Shown: positions 1 through 5,523, counted from the first letter of the stretch. The stretch: DNA of 6,269 nucleotides from an uncultured Holophagaceae bacterium (GCA_903876615.1 CAIRAS010000400.1:1-6269); one strand, 5' to 3'. The notes: a model not told the origin generated them from the letters alone. Numbers and translations: made by a program.

Positions 1-713
1 ACGCGCACCTTGCGCAGCTCCGTGGCCCAGTCGTGGTTGGTGGCCACCAGCCCCGCCAGCACATCGCCGTGGCCACCGAGGAACTTCGTGGCACTGTGGA
101 GGACCAGGGTCGCGCCGTGCTTGAGGGGGTTCTGCAGGATGGGCGTGGCGAAGGTGTTGTCCACGAGGACCGGCACCCGGCCCGCCTGGCGGACCACATC
201 CTCCAGGTCGAGCATCGCCATCGTCGGGTTGGCAGGGGTCTCCACCAGCACCATGGCCGTGTCCGGGCGCAGGGCCGCCGCGATGCCGTCCGCCTCGGAC
301 CAGGTCACGTCCAGGCCCAGCATTCCCGAGGCCAGCAGGTGGTCGGTGCCACCGTAGAGGGGGCGCACGGCGACGATGTGGCCGCCCCGCTGCCGGGCGG
401 CCATGAGGCTGGCGGTCACCGCGGCCATGCCCGAGCCGAAGGCCACGGCCTCCTCGGCCCCCTCCAGCTGCGCCAGGGCCTGCTCGTAGCGGGCCACGGT
501 GGGGTTGTAGAGCCGCGAGTAGACAGGACTGCCCTCGGGCAGGCCGCCCAGGGCCAGGGCCTCCAGGCTGCGGCCGCCCGCCTCCAGGTCCGGCAGGGGG
601 TAGGTGCTGCTGAGGTCGATGGGCAGCGCGTGGATGCCCTGCTCGTGTAGCACCTCACGGCCCGCGTGCACGGCCTGGGTCTCCAGGGACATCGAAGCAG
701 TCAGGTGGGCCAT
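1..713 (-). CDS. Cys/Met metabolism PLP-dependent lyase (trans-sulfuration family), 3' end outside window
   Basis: This is a cytoplasmic PLP enzyme of the cystathionine gamma-synthase / gamma-lyase / methionine gamma-lyase family, which cleaves or exchanges the gamma (or beta) substituent of sulfur amino acids. Seen in 237 codons: YSRLYNPT (Y65-R67, which bind the PLP phosphate of the neighbouring subunit in this family), GSGMAA, LYGGT (Y120 stacks on PLP), VDNTFATP (D185, contacts the pyridine nitrogen) and [10 protein letters not shown] with the Schiff-base lysine K210. D185 and K210 are 25 residues apart, as in P. putida methionine gamma-lyase (from memory). The residue after Y120-G121 is glycine, where that enzyme has its specificity cysteine (Cys116), so methionine gamma-lyase activity cannot be assumed. 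The ATG at 713 is supported by GGAG at 721-724 with 7-nt spacing; a second Met at residue 8 is less well placed. It is divergent from an Lrp-type regulator, suggesting amino-acid-dependent control. The family is certain, the substrate is not. Confidence 0.93.
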   Translation of the reverse strand, partial: MAHLTASMSLETQAVHAGREVLHEQGIHALPIDLSSTYPLPDLEAGGRSLEALALGGLPEGSPVYSRLYNPTVARYEQALAQLEGAEEAVAFGSGMAAVTASLMAARQRGGHIVAVRPLYGGTDHLLASGMLGLDVTWSEADGIAAALRPDTAMVLVETPANPTMAMLDLEDVVRQAGRVPVLVDNTFATPILQNPLKHGATLVLHSATKFLGGHGDVLAGLVATNHDWATELRKVR

Positions 714-746
714 GGGGAAACTCCAGTCCCTCTCAATGTAGGTTCG

Positions 747-773
747 ATGAATTCGGCTTTCCGCCGAATTCAT
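747..773. promoter_or_regulatory. Perfect palindrome in the divergent lyase/Lrp intergenic region (putative Lrp-type operator)
   Basis: Two 11-bp arms, ATGAATTCGGC (747-757) and GCCGAATTCAT (763-773), are exact reverse complements around the spacer TTTCC. The element lies 33 bp from the lyase start and 20 bp from the regulator start, in an island that is AT-rich compared with the genes. Lrp/AsnC dimers bind palindromic sites and commonly control a divergent neighbour and their own gene. I infer that this is the operator for both genes. On the minus strand it lies just upstream of a weak -10-like TACATT. I could not find a convincing -35 for either gene, so the sign of regulation cannot be read from the sequence. 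Confidence 0.7.
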
Positions 774-793
774 TTCGTGAAAAGATCAAAACC

Positions 794-1264
794 ATGGACA
801 TGGACCGTATTGAATTCGTCATTATCGACCTTCTGCAGAAGGATGCTCGGCTGTCCAACAAGGAGCTCGCCGCGGCCGTGGGTCTGGCGCCCTCCTCTTG
901 CCTAGCGCGGGTGCAGCGCCTGCGGGCGGCGGGCGTGCTCAAGGGCGCCACCACCGAGGTGAACGCCGAGGCCCTGGGCGTGGGCCTCCAGGCCCTCATC
1001 GCCGTGCAGCTGAGCCAGCACAGCCGCGCCAAGGTGAAGGCCTTCTGGAAGCACGCCCTGGGCCTGCCCGAGGTGCTGGCGGTCTTCCATGTGGCCGGCA
1101 CCCACGACTTCCAGGTCCACGTGGCTGTGCGCGACGCCCACCACCTGCGGGACCTGGCCCTGGACGCCTTCACCACCCGCCCCGAAGTGGCCCACATCCA
1201 GACCAGCCTCATCTTCGAGTGGGCCAAGGGCCGGGTCATGCCGAACTACCTCAAGGACCGGTGA
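794..1264 (+). CDS. Lrp/AsnC family transcriptional regulator
   Basis: A 156-aa DNA-binding regulator of the usual size for the Lrp/AsnC family. Residues 4-50 form the winged helix-turn-helix (DRIEFVIIDLLQKDARLS, then NKELAAAVGL and the recognition-helix segment SSCLARVQRLRAAGVL). Residues about 65-145 form the RAM/ligand-binding domain, with the family pattern VAGTHDFQVHV (100-110) and the closing strand VAHIQTSLIF (132-141). Such proteins form dimers to octamers and sense amino acids. It is divergent from a Cys/Met lyase with a perfect palindrome between them, so the natural inference is that it controls that lyase and itself, as MdeR controls mdeA in Pseudomonas putida. The start is ambiguous: ATG 794 and ATG 800 are both in frame and neither has a good Shine-Dalgarno. 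The second gives the more family-typical MDRIE start. Confidence 0.93.
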   Translation: MDMDRIEFVIIDLLQKDARLSNKELAAAVGLAPSSCLARVQRLRAAGVLKGATTEVNAEALGVGLQALIAVQLSQHSRAKVKAFWKHALGLPEVLAVFHVAGTHDFQVHVAVRDAHHLRDLALDAFTTRPEVAHIQTSLIFEWAKGRVMPNYLKDR

Positions 1265-1287
1265 CCCCGACAGGGCGACTTGCTTCG

Positions 1288-1359
1288 TATCCCCTTCATC
1301 CCCTTCATCCCTGTTTTCAAGGCTTTTCATTTTCAGGGATGAAGGGGATGAAGGGGATA
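1288..1359. repeat. 26-bp perfect inverted repeat made of a 9-bp unit (palindromic intergenic element)
   Basis: The left arm 1288-1313 (TATCCCCTTCATCCCC...) and the right arm 1334-1359 are exact reverse complements over 26 bp, with a 20-nt T-rich loop at 1314-1333. Each arm holds more than two tandem copies of CCCCTTCAT (or ATGAAGGGG), so it has both direct and inverted symmetry. It begins 24 nt after the regulator stop and lies 3' of both convergent genes. The RNA from either strand would form a long hairpin, which could block read-through or protect 3' ends, but no T-tract follows on either side. It resembles dispersed REP/MITE-like palindromes. No flanking target duplication is visible. 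Confidence 0.85.
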
Positions 1360-1475
1360 AACAGAAGAACTGCCTGTTGAGGAAGGCCAACCCAGCGAGG
1401 GCTACTTCCCTGTTGCCGATGTCCCACCCAGCGCCCCCCCACTGGGCGGCCATCCGAGCCGCCAGCGACTTCACC

Positions 1476-2051
1476 CTACGGGGTCATGGCCCGCTCGATG
1501 CGGCGGTCGGGGATGAGCCAGATCAGCGCCACCAGCCAGTAGAGGGTCAACCCGAGCCAGCGGTTGACGAAGGACAGGGCGATGGCGGAGGCATAGAGCG
1601 CAATGGACATCTTGCCCTTGAAGTCATCCCCCAGAGCAGCGCCCAGCAGCGAGTCCTTGCCATGGTGGTGGATCAGGCAGCGACTCAGAATGAAGTAGGC
1701 GTTGGCCGCCATGATCAGCACGACCCCATAGAGGGCCACAGGCCGGGGCGCAAAGTGGTTTTCCCCCATCCAGGCGGTGGCAAAGGGCACCAGCGACAGC
1801 CAGAACAGCAGGTGCGTGTTGGCCCAGAGAATGGGCCCATTCACGTGCTTCACCGCATGCAGCATGTGGTGGTGGTTGTTCCAGTAGATGGCGATGTAGA
1901 TGAAGCTCAGTGCGTAGCTCACGAAGACCGGCAGGAGCTGAGCCAGGGCCGCGAAGGAGTCGCCGTGGGGCACCTTCAGCTCCAGCACCATGATGGTGAG
2001 GATGATGGCCAGCACACCGTCGCTGAACGCCTCGAGCCTGTTTTTGCCCAT
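1476..2051 (-). CDS. TMEM175 family (DUF1211) potassium channel-like membrane protein
   Basis: A 191-aa integral membrane protein of the bacterial TMEM175 family, known as non-canonical K+ channels whose pore is lined by the first transmembrane helix. The signature is clear: R5 followed by AFSDGVLAIILTIMVLEL (8-25), which is the pore helix. The second helix (about 38-58) ends in YWNNHHHML (56-64), the family's W-x-x-H-H motif, followed by ILWANTHLLFWLSLVPFAT (74-92). Further hydrophobic segments at about 104-122, 148-166 and 168-183 give six in total, the usual bacterial topology. There is no P-loop TVGYG-type filter, as expected. The start at 2051 has GAGGT at 2057-2061 with 5-nt spacing. 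It lies 45 bp downstream of the 431-aa gene on the same strand and is probably co-transcribed with it. The family is confident; the ion and physiological role are inferred. Confidence 0.92.
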   Translation of the reverse strand: MGKNRLEAFSDGVLAIILTIMVLELKVPHGDSFAALAQLLPVFVSYALSFIYIAIYWNNHHHMLHAVKHVNGPILWANTHLLFWLSLVPFATAWMGENHFAPRPVALYGVVLIMAANAYFILSRCLIHHHGKDSLLGAALGDDFKGKMSIALYASAIALSFVNRWLGLTLYWLVALIWLIPDRRIERAMTP

Positions 2052-2096
2052 GTACGACCTCGGATGGGAACCGAGATTGTGCCATAGACCGCCGGA

Positions 2097-3392
2097 TCAA
2101 GTCCCCAGCGCCTTGTCCGCCAGGCGCCCCAGGTCGCCGCTGCCCTGGCTGTTGGCGAGGCTCTTGGCGAGGGCGGTGAGCATGGCCTCGGCGGCGCAGG
2201 CCGGCAGGTGCGGCAGCAGGTCCGCGGCGGCGGCCACGGCGAGGAACTGGTGGGCGTGGTTGAAGGTGGGGTCGTTGCGGGTGGCGGCCTCGGCCAGGGC
2301 CGCCAGGGCGGCGTCACCCTGCCCCGCCCGGACCAGGCCCTGGGCGTGGCCCATGGCGAGGACCAGCTCCAGGTCCAGCACGGCGTCCGTGAGGCCTTCC
2401 ACCGTCGGCTCGGCCACGGCGGCGGGGCGCAAGCGGACCTCCTCCTCATCCGTGGGGAAGAGGTTCACCAGGGCTGCGGCCTGACACCAGACCCTGGGGT
2501 CCGTGGGCCGGGTGCGGGCGAGGGTGGCCAGGTAGGCGAAAGTCCAGGCGGTCTTGCCTTCGAGGTCCCGGCGGGCGTCCAGCTGCTTCTCCGCGGCCGC
2601 CAGCACCAGGGCCACCAGGGTGTCTGCGGCCCCCTGCCCGGCCTTGAGCCGAGCGGTCAGGCCGTCCAGCAGGGCCACCAGGCCCAGGTCGCAGACCTCC
2701 CGGGCCTGGATCACCAGGGCTTCTGCGGTGAGGGTGAGGTCCCCCCATGGCACGGCGAGGTCCCCATCGGCCAGGCGCTTGGCGGCCCGCCGGGCCCAGA
2801 AGGTGTCTTCGACGGTGGCGGCCACCCAGGCGGCGAGGCCCAGGAGCCGCCGCCCCGTGGCCCTGGGCTGCTCCAGCAGCTCCTGAAGGTCGCCCAGGTG
2901 ATTGGCCACCACGGCCTTGTGGCCCACGTTGGCCATGTCGAGCTCCGTGAGCTGACCCAGGCGCTGGAAGTCCGTGGCCACCGGCAGCTCGAAGCCCTGG
3001 GCCTCGGCATAGGCCAAGGCGGGTCGGCGGGAGGTGACGAAGGACTCGAGGTTGCGCCAGGTGCCGCTGCCCTTGGCGGCCAGGACCTGGGCCAGGGCCG
3101 CAGGCTCCCGGCGCCCTTCATGCGCAGCCATGTGCAGCTGGATGGCCAGGGCCCGCCGGAAACTCGCTTCCCCCAGCAGGGGCCGCAACCTCAACACGGC
3201 CCGCAGGCCCAGAATCCCGTGGGGCACGTGCGGCAGGTAGGCTTCCCAGTCGATGCGGGGCACCAGCGTCTTCACCGCGTCCCGCACCACGTCCCGCACG
3301 CCCTCAGGTTCCGCCACCCGCGCCGCGAAGGCCGCAAAGAAGCCCTCCGTCGGAGCCTCCAGTTCCTGCAGCCAGCGTGATTCAGCGGACAT
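2097..3392 (-). CDS. Uncharacterised 431-aa helical protein with paired histidines; possible questin oxidase-like (DUF4243) protein
   Basis: A 431-aa, Ala/Leu-rich, predicted mostly helical soluble protein with no signal peptide or membrane helix. I do not recognise it firmly. Histidines fall in spaced pairs: H55/H58 in LPHVPHGILGL, H87/H91 in QLHMAAHEG, H158/H165 in GHKAVVANHLG, and H379/H381 plus H395 in NHAHQFLAV...LLPHLP (378-397). The order 'PHxxHG-L-x-L' and a late 'xHA...LLPHLP' recalls the questin oxidase-like family, whose fungal members oxidise anthraquinones. This is pattern memory, not an alignment. Strong G/C at third positions supports coding. The ATG at 3392 has GAGGT at 3396-3400 only 3 nt away, which is short; the next Met (M88) is too far in to be plausible. 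It reads on towards the TMEM175 gene 45 bp downstream, and its upstream region is occupied by a long palindromic repeat. Whether it is an enzyme is unproven. Confidence 0.8.
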   Translation of the reverse strand: MSAESRWLQELEAPTEGFFAAFAARVAEPEGVRDVVRDAVKTLVPRIDWEAYLPHVPHGILGLRAVLRLRPLLGEASFRRALAIQLHMAAHEGRREPAALAQVLAAKGSGTWRNLESFVTSRRPALAYAEAQGFELPVATDFQRLGQLTELDMANVGHKAVVANHLGDLQELLEQPRATGRRLLGLAAWVAATVEDTFWARRAAKRLADGDLAVPWGDLTLTAEALVIQAREVCDLGLVALLDGLTARLKAGQGAADTLVALVLAAAEKQLDARRDLEGKTAWTFAYLATLARTRPTDPRVWCQAAALVNLFPTDEEEVRLRPAAVAEPTVEGLTDAVLDLELVLAMGHAQGLVRAGQGDAALAALAEAATRNDPTFNHAHQFLAVAAAADLLPHLPACAAEAMLTALAKSLANSQGSGDLGRLADKALGT

Positions 3393-3418
3393 GGGACCTC
3401 AAAAAACAAGAAGAAAGG

Positions 3419-3578
3419 ATTCACCACGAAGACACGAAGACACGAAGAAAGTTTGGTTTGATTGGGGGCCGGTGAAGCATGGCTTGTTTCCCGGAATGGG
3501 GATGCCGCCTGCACGGCTAGGTGCGAGTTGCCGTCTTTACTCTGCTTTTCTTCGTGTCTTCGTGTCTTCGTGGTGAAT
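3419..3578. repeat. Palindromic element with perfect 32-bp arms made of an 8-bp unit and a 96-nt interior
   Basis: The left arm 3419-3450 (starting ATTCACCACGAAGACACG) and the right arm 3547-3578 are exact reverse complements over 32 bp. Each arm contains about three tandem copies of CACGAAGA. The 96-nt interior (3451-3546) shows no gene and only small stems. Outside both ends, reading outward, there is a T-rich run: TTTTTT at 3580-3585 on the plus strand, and TTTCTTCTTGTTTTTT on the minus strand (complement of 3401-3416). It starts 18 nt after the stop of the 207-aa gene and ends 26 nt before the start of the 431-aa gene. It could be a MITE-like dispersed element, an unusual bidirectional terminator, or both. 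Confidence 0.85.
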
Positions 3579-3596
3579 ATTTTTTCACTTGCCCCC

Positions 3597-4220
3597 TCAC
3601 GCCCCCTCCAGGGGCAGGTTCCAGGCGGCGGCTATCTGGCGGGCCCAGTGGTGGGTCCAGGCGCGCTTCCACACGAGGCTGCCTTCCTTCATTTCGGCGG
3701 CCTCCAGGCGCTGGCGCAGCTCGGTGCGGAGGGCCTCGGCGGCGGGTCCCAGGGCCGCCTCGGCCAGAGCCAGCAGTGCGGCGCGGGCCGCGCGCTCGCG
3801 GTCATGGTGGTCCAGGTAGCCTGCCGACTCTGGCGAGGGCGCCGCGGCCCGGAGGCGCTGCCAGGCCTCGAAGGCGGCCTTGGCGGCGGGATCGTCCCGC
3901 AGGGGGGCCTGCACCTGCTCCCAGCCCCGCCCCGCGTCCAGGGCCGGACCCGCCCGCAGCACGGCCTCGCGCAGCTTGACGGCCTTGGCCACATCCCGGT
4001 CCAGGTGCTTGAGCGCCACGAAGGTGCGGGGCTTGTCCCGCTTCTCGCGGCGGTCGAAGAAGGCGTTGAGGGCCGACACGACCACCTCCATGGGCACGGC
4101 CTCGGCCTCCCAGGCCAGCACCTGCCGGTAGTCGTCGGTGCTCAGCAGACCGGCGCGGCCCCAGGCCCGAAAGGCCCACTCGCGCTCCAGCCAGTCCTTC
4201 TCCTCGCTCGTGTAGGGCAT
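3597..4220 (-). CDS. Uncharacterised 207-aa charged helical protein, translationally coupled to upstream lipoprotein gene
   Basis: A 207-aa cytoplasmic protein, rich in Ala, Glu and Arg and predicted alpha-helical, with no signal peptide or membrane segment. I do not recognise a named family. The N-terminal half (MPYTSEEKDWLERE... followed by VPMEVVVSALNAFFDRREKR at about 43-62 and PRTFVALKHLDRDVAKAV) resembles a helical block I associate with uncharacterised proteins in acidobacteria and deltaproteobacteria, but I can assign no function. The C-terminal half has repeated Ala/Arg/Glu-rich helices that may form a coiled coil. The frame stays open upstream to 4454, but that extension lies over the lipoprotein gene in another frame. 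The ATG at 4220 shares its A with the TGA of the lipoprotein gene (TGATG), a typical coupling junction, so I chose it. The gene ends just before a long palindromic repeat, which may end the transcript. Confidence 0.8.
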   Translation of the reverse strand: MPYTSEEKDWLEREWAFRAWGRAGLLSTDDYRQVLAWEAEAVPMEVVVSALNAFFDRREKRDKPRTFVALKHLDRDVAKAVKLREAVLRAGPALDAGRGWEQVQAPLRDDPAAKAAFEAWQRLRAAAPSPESAGYLDHHDRERAARAALLALAEAALGPAAEALRTELRQRLEAAEMKEGSLVWKRAWTHHWARQIAAAWNLPLEGA

Positions 4221-4561
4221 CAGGGCCCCGCCGCGGGTTCCGGCACCAGCCAGGTCCCGTCTTTCAGCTGCAGGGCACCGCTCTCCCAGGCCAGGACCTC
4301 CTCGGGGATGATCCGGGCCTTGGCGAAGCCGCGCAGCCGGAACTTGCCGGTGCCCAGCACCCGGCCCTGCCGGTCCCAGACGCTCAGCTGCCAGAGGGTG
4401 CCCTGGTGCTCGCCCACCTGGAGGAAGACACCTGTCTTTCCCTCGCCGCCCCATACTGCGTCCGGGGGCACCGAGGCCGGCCGGGCGGGCACCCCGCCGC
4501 AGGCGACCAGCCCGGCCACCCCTGCAGCTGTCGTCACCAGGATCACCGAAGGTCGCGCCAT
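4220..4561 (-). CDS. Small putative lipoprotein (113 aa)
   Basis: A 113-aa protein with a short basic start (MARP), a hydrophobic stretch VILVTTAAGVAGLVAC and a lipobox L18-V19-A20-C21 followed by GG. It should therefore be processed by signal peptidase II and lipid-anchored at C21, leaving about 93 residues. The mature part has beta-type alternation (GVFLQVGEHQGTLWQLSVWD, then GRVLGTGKFRLRGFAKARII) and ends in a Pro/Ala/Gly tail. I do not recognise the family and no catalytic motif is visible. The ATG at 4561 is directly preceded by GGAGGG with no spacer, tighter than usual, but no better in-frame start exists. The stop overlaps the start of the 207-aa gene (TGATG), so the two are translated together. 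It is divergent from map across a short shared upstream region. Confidence 0.8.
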   Translation of the reverse strand: MARPSVILVTTAAGVAGLVACGGVPARPASVPPDAVWGGEGKTGVFLQVGEHQGTLWQLSVWDRQGRVLGTGKFRLRGFAKARIIPEEVLAWESGALQLKDGTWLVPEPAAGP

Positions 4562-4623
4562 CCCTCCATTCTAGGGGCGGGAGGCCGAATTCGCACAGGC
4601 CGCGGGAAGCCTAAATCACGTGC

Positions 4624-5451
4624 TTGTCGGTAGACTGGGAGCTTGAGGGGGGCCCGGTCCTGATCCGCGAACAGATCCGCTACAAGAGCCGCAAGGAGAT
4701 CGACAAGCTGCGCGAGGCTGGCCGCGTGGCCGCCAACGCCCTCCGGATCGCCGCCCGGGCGGCCCGACCGGGCGTCAGCCTCCTCGACCTGGACCGGGTC
4801 GCGGAGACCTACATCCGCCAGCAGGGGGCCACCCCCAGCTTCAAGGGCTACCACGGCTTCCCGGCCACCCTCTGCACCTCGGTGAACGACCGGGTCGTGC
4901 ACGGCATCCCCTCGAAATACATCCTGCAGGAAGGCGACATCATCGCCATCGACTGCGGGGCCAAGCTGGACGGGTTCCACGGCGACACCTGCCTCACCGT
5001 GGGCGTCGGCAGGATCACCGAGGAAGCCCGGATGCTGATCCAGACGGCCCAGTTGGCCATGTTCCTGGGAATCGAGCACTGCCGACCCGGTCTCCGCATG
5101 GGCGACATGGCCACGGCCGTTCAGAAATTCGCCGAGGAGCGCGGCTACTCCGTCGTGCGTGAGTACATCGGCCACGGCCTCGGAAAGGACCTCCACGAGG
5201 ATCCCCAGGTGCTCTTCGCGGACCAGAAGGCGGGCACCGGCTTCCGCATGGAACCCGGCATGACCATCACCATCGAGCCCATCCTGAACATCGGCACCCA
5301 CAAGTGCCTGGTGGAAGCGGACGGCTGGACCGTGCGCACCCGGGACGGTGGTCTCTCGGCCCAGTTCGAGCACGACATCGCGATCACCCGGGACGGGCCG
5401 GAGATCCTCTCCGTGCCCGACGCAGAATACGAACTGGAAGACGGATTCTGA
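4624..5451 (+). CDS. map: Methionine aminopeptidase, type I
   Basis: A cytoplasmic dinuclear metalloprotease that removes the initiator methionine from new proteins. All ligands are present (numbered from the TTG at 4624): H93 in VVHGIPS, D110 in IIAIDCG, D121 in FHGDTCL, H184 in YIGHGLGKDLHEDP with H191, E218 in TITIEPI and E249 in AQFEHDIAIT. Their spacing matches E. coli MAP (79, 97, 108, 171, 178, 204, 235) within one residue. There is no zinc-finger extension. The start is uncertain. TTG 4624 gives 275 aa but has no Shine-Dalgarno. A CTG at 4660 gives 263 aa beginning xIREQIRYKS, close to the 264 aa of E. coli, and is preceded by GAGGGGGG at 4645-4652 with 7-nt spacing. No in-frame ATG or GTG lies in the region. 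map is essential in most bacteria, so the enzyme call is very safe. gltB follows on the same strand, with its own promoter in between. Confidence 0.97.
   Translation: MSVDWELEGGPVLIREQIRYKSRKEIDKLREAGRVAANALRIAARAARPGVSLLDLDRVAETYIRQQGATPSFKGYHGFPATLCTSVNDRVVHGIPSKYILQEGDIIAIDCGAKLDGFHGDTCLTVGVGRITEEARMLIQTAQLAMFLGIEHCRPGLRMGDMATAVQKFAEERGYSVVREYIGHGLGKDLHEDPQVLFADQKAGTGFRMEPGMTITIEPILNIGTHKCLVEADGWTVRTRDGGLSAQFEHDIAITRDGPEILSVPDAEYELEDGF
4645..4652 (+). promoter_or_regulatory. Strong Shine-Dalgarno inside annotated map N-terminus, pointing to a CTG start at 4660
   Basis: GAGGGGGG lies 7 nt upstream of CTG 4660 and inside the reading frame that begins at TTG 4624. No ATG, GTG or TTG in the map frame sits at the right distance from it, whereas CTG does. 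It is the best ribosome binding site in the region, and it decides the choice of start if it is real. It could also be a chance G-run in GC-rich DNA. Confidence 0.5.
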
Positions 5452-5489
5452 TCTTTTGGCCATCCCGGGGTGTGTGCGCAACTTAAGGC

Positions 5490-5518
5490 CTGACAGGCTC
5501 CTGAGCCTGTGCTAACAT
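5490..5518 (+). promoter_or_regulatory. Sigma70-type promoter of gltB
   Basis: CTGACA (5490-5495; 5 of 6 to TTGACA) and TAACAT (5513-5518; 4 of 6 to TATAAT) are separated by exactly 17 bp. The bases TGC directly before the -10 give an extended -10. Transcription would start near 5524-5526, about 110 nt before the gltB ATG. It is the best promoter match in the window. It would make gltB transcription independent of map, whose stop is 38 bp upstream of the -35. Confidence 0.65.
5493..5510. promoter_or_regulatory. Perfect palindrome inside the gltB promoter spacer (putative operator)
   Basis: ACAGGCTC (5493-5500) and GAGCCTGT (5503-5510) are exact reverse complements around CT. The palindrome runs from the last bases of the -35 to the base that opens the extended -10, where a bound dimer would exclude RNA polymerase. 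As RNA it would make a stem with a very small loop and no following T-run, so a terminator for map is unlikely. The regulator cannot be named: the site does not match a nitrogen regulator motif that I know. Confidence 0.55.
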
Positions 5519-5523
5519 CGGCC

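Noticed and set aside
1445..1463. GGCGGC/GCCGCC hairpin after the TMEM175 stop as a rho-independent terminator
   Set aside because: The 6-bp GC stem is real but no T-tract follows on the minus strand, and such stems arise easily in GC-rich DNA.
1089..2087. A 332-codon plus-strand open frame crossing the Lrp gene, the repeat and the TMEM175 gene
   Set aside because: It overlaps two confidently identified genes and reads through the inverted repeat as low-complexity peptide.
2208..3380. A 390-codon open frame on the plus strand opposite the 431-aa gene
   Set aside because: It is very rich in Gly, Gln and His with no recognisable domain, as expected for the antisense frame of a GC-rich gene. 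The minus-strand frame has better composition, a Shine-Dalgarno and a plausible protein.
3419..3578. CRISPR array suggested by the short repeated units
   Set aside because: The units are 8 bp, tandem without spacers and arranged as one inverted pair. There are no 23-37-bp repeats with regular unique spacers and no cas genes.
4221..4454. Longer 285-aa form of the 207-aa protein starting at 4454
   Set aside because: The extra 78 residues are Pro/Gly/Arg-rich and overlap the lipoprotein frame. The TGATG junction explains the shorter start better.
3462..4574. A 370-codon plus-strand open frame spanning the repeat, the 207-aa gene and the lipoprotein gene
   Set aside because: It runs through the palindromic element and covers two genes in antisense. 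The translation is low-complexity Gly/Pro/Ala/Arg with no domain.
4587..4592. GCCGAATTC upstream of map as a further operator half-site for the Lrp-type regulator
   Set aside because: It is a single half-site without its mirror arm, almost 4 kb from the palindrome, and could occur by chance.
4590..4617. TTCGCA-N16-TAAATC as the map promoter
   Set aside because: Only 4 of 6 and 3 of 6 matches to consensus, with nothing else in its support.
4543..5481. A 312-codon minus-strand open frame opposite map
   Set aside because: It is the antisense shadow of map, whose metal ligands and motifs are complete.
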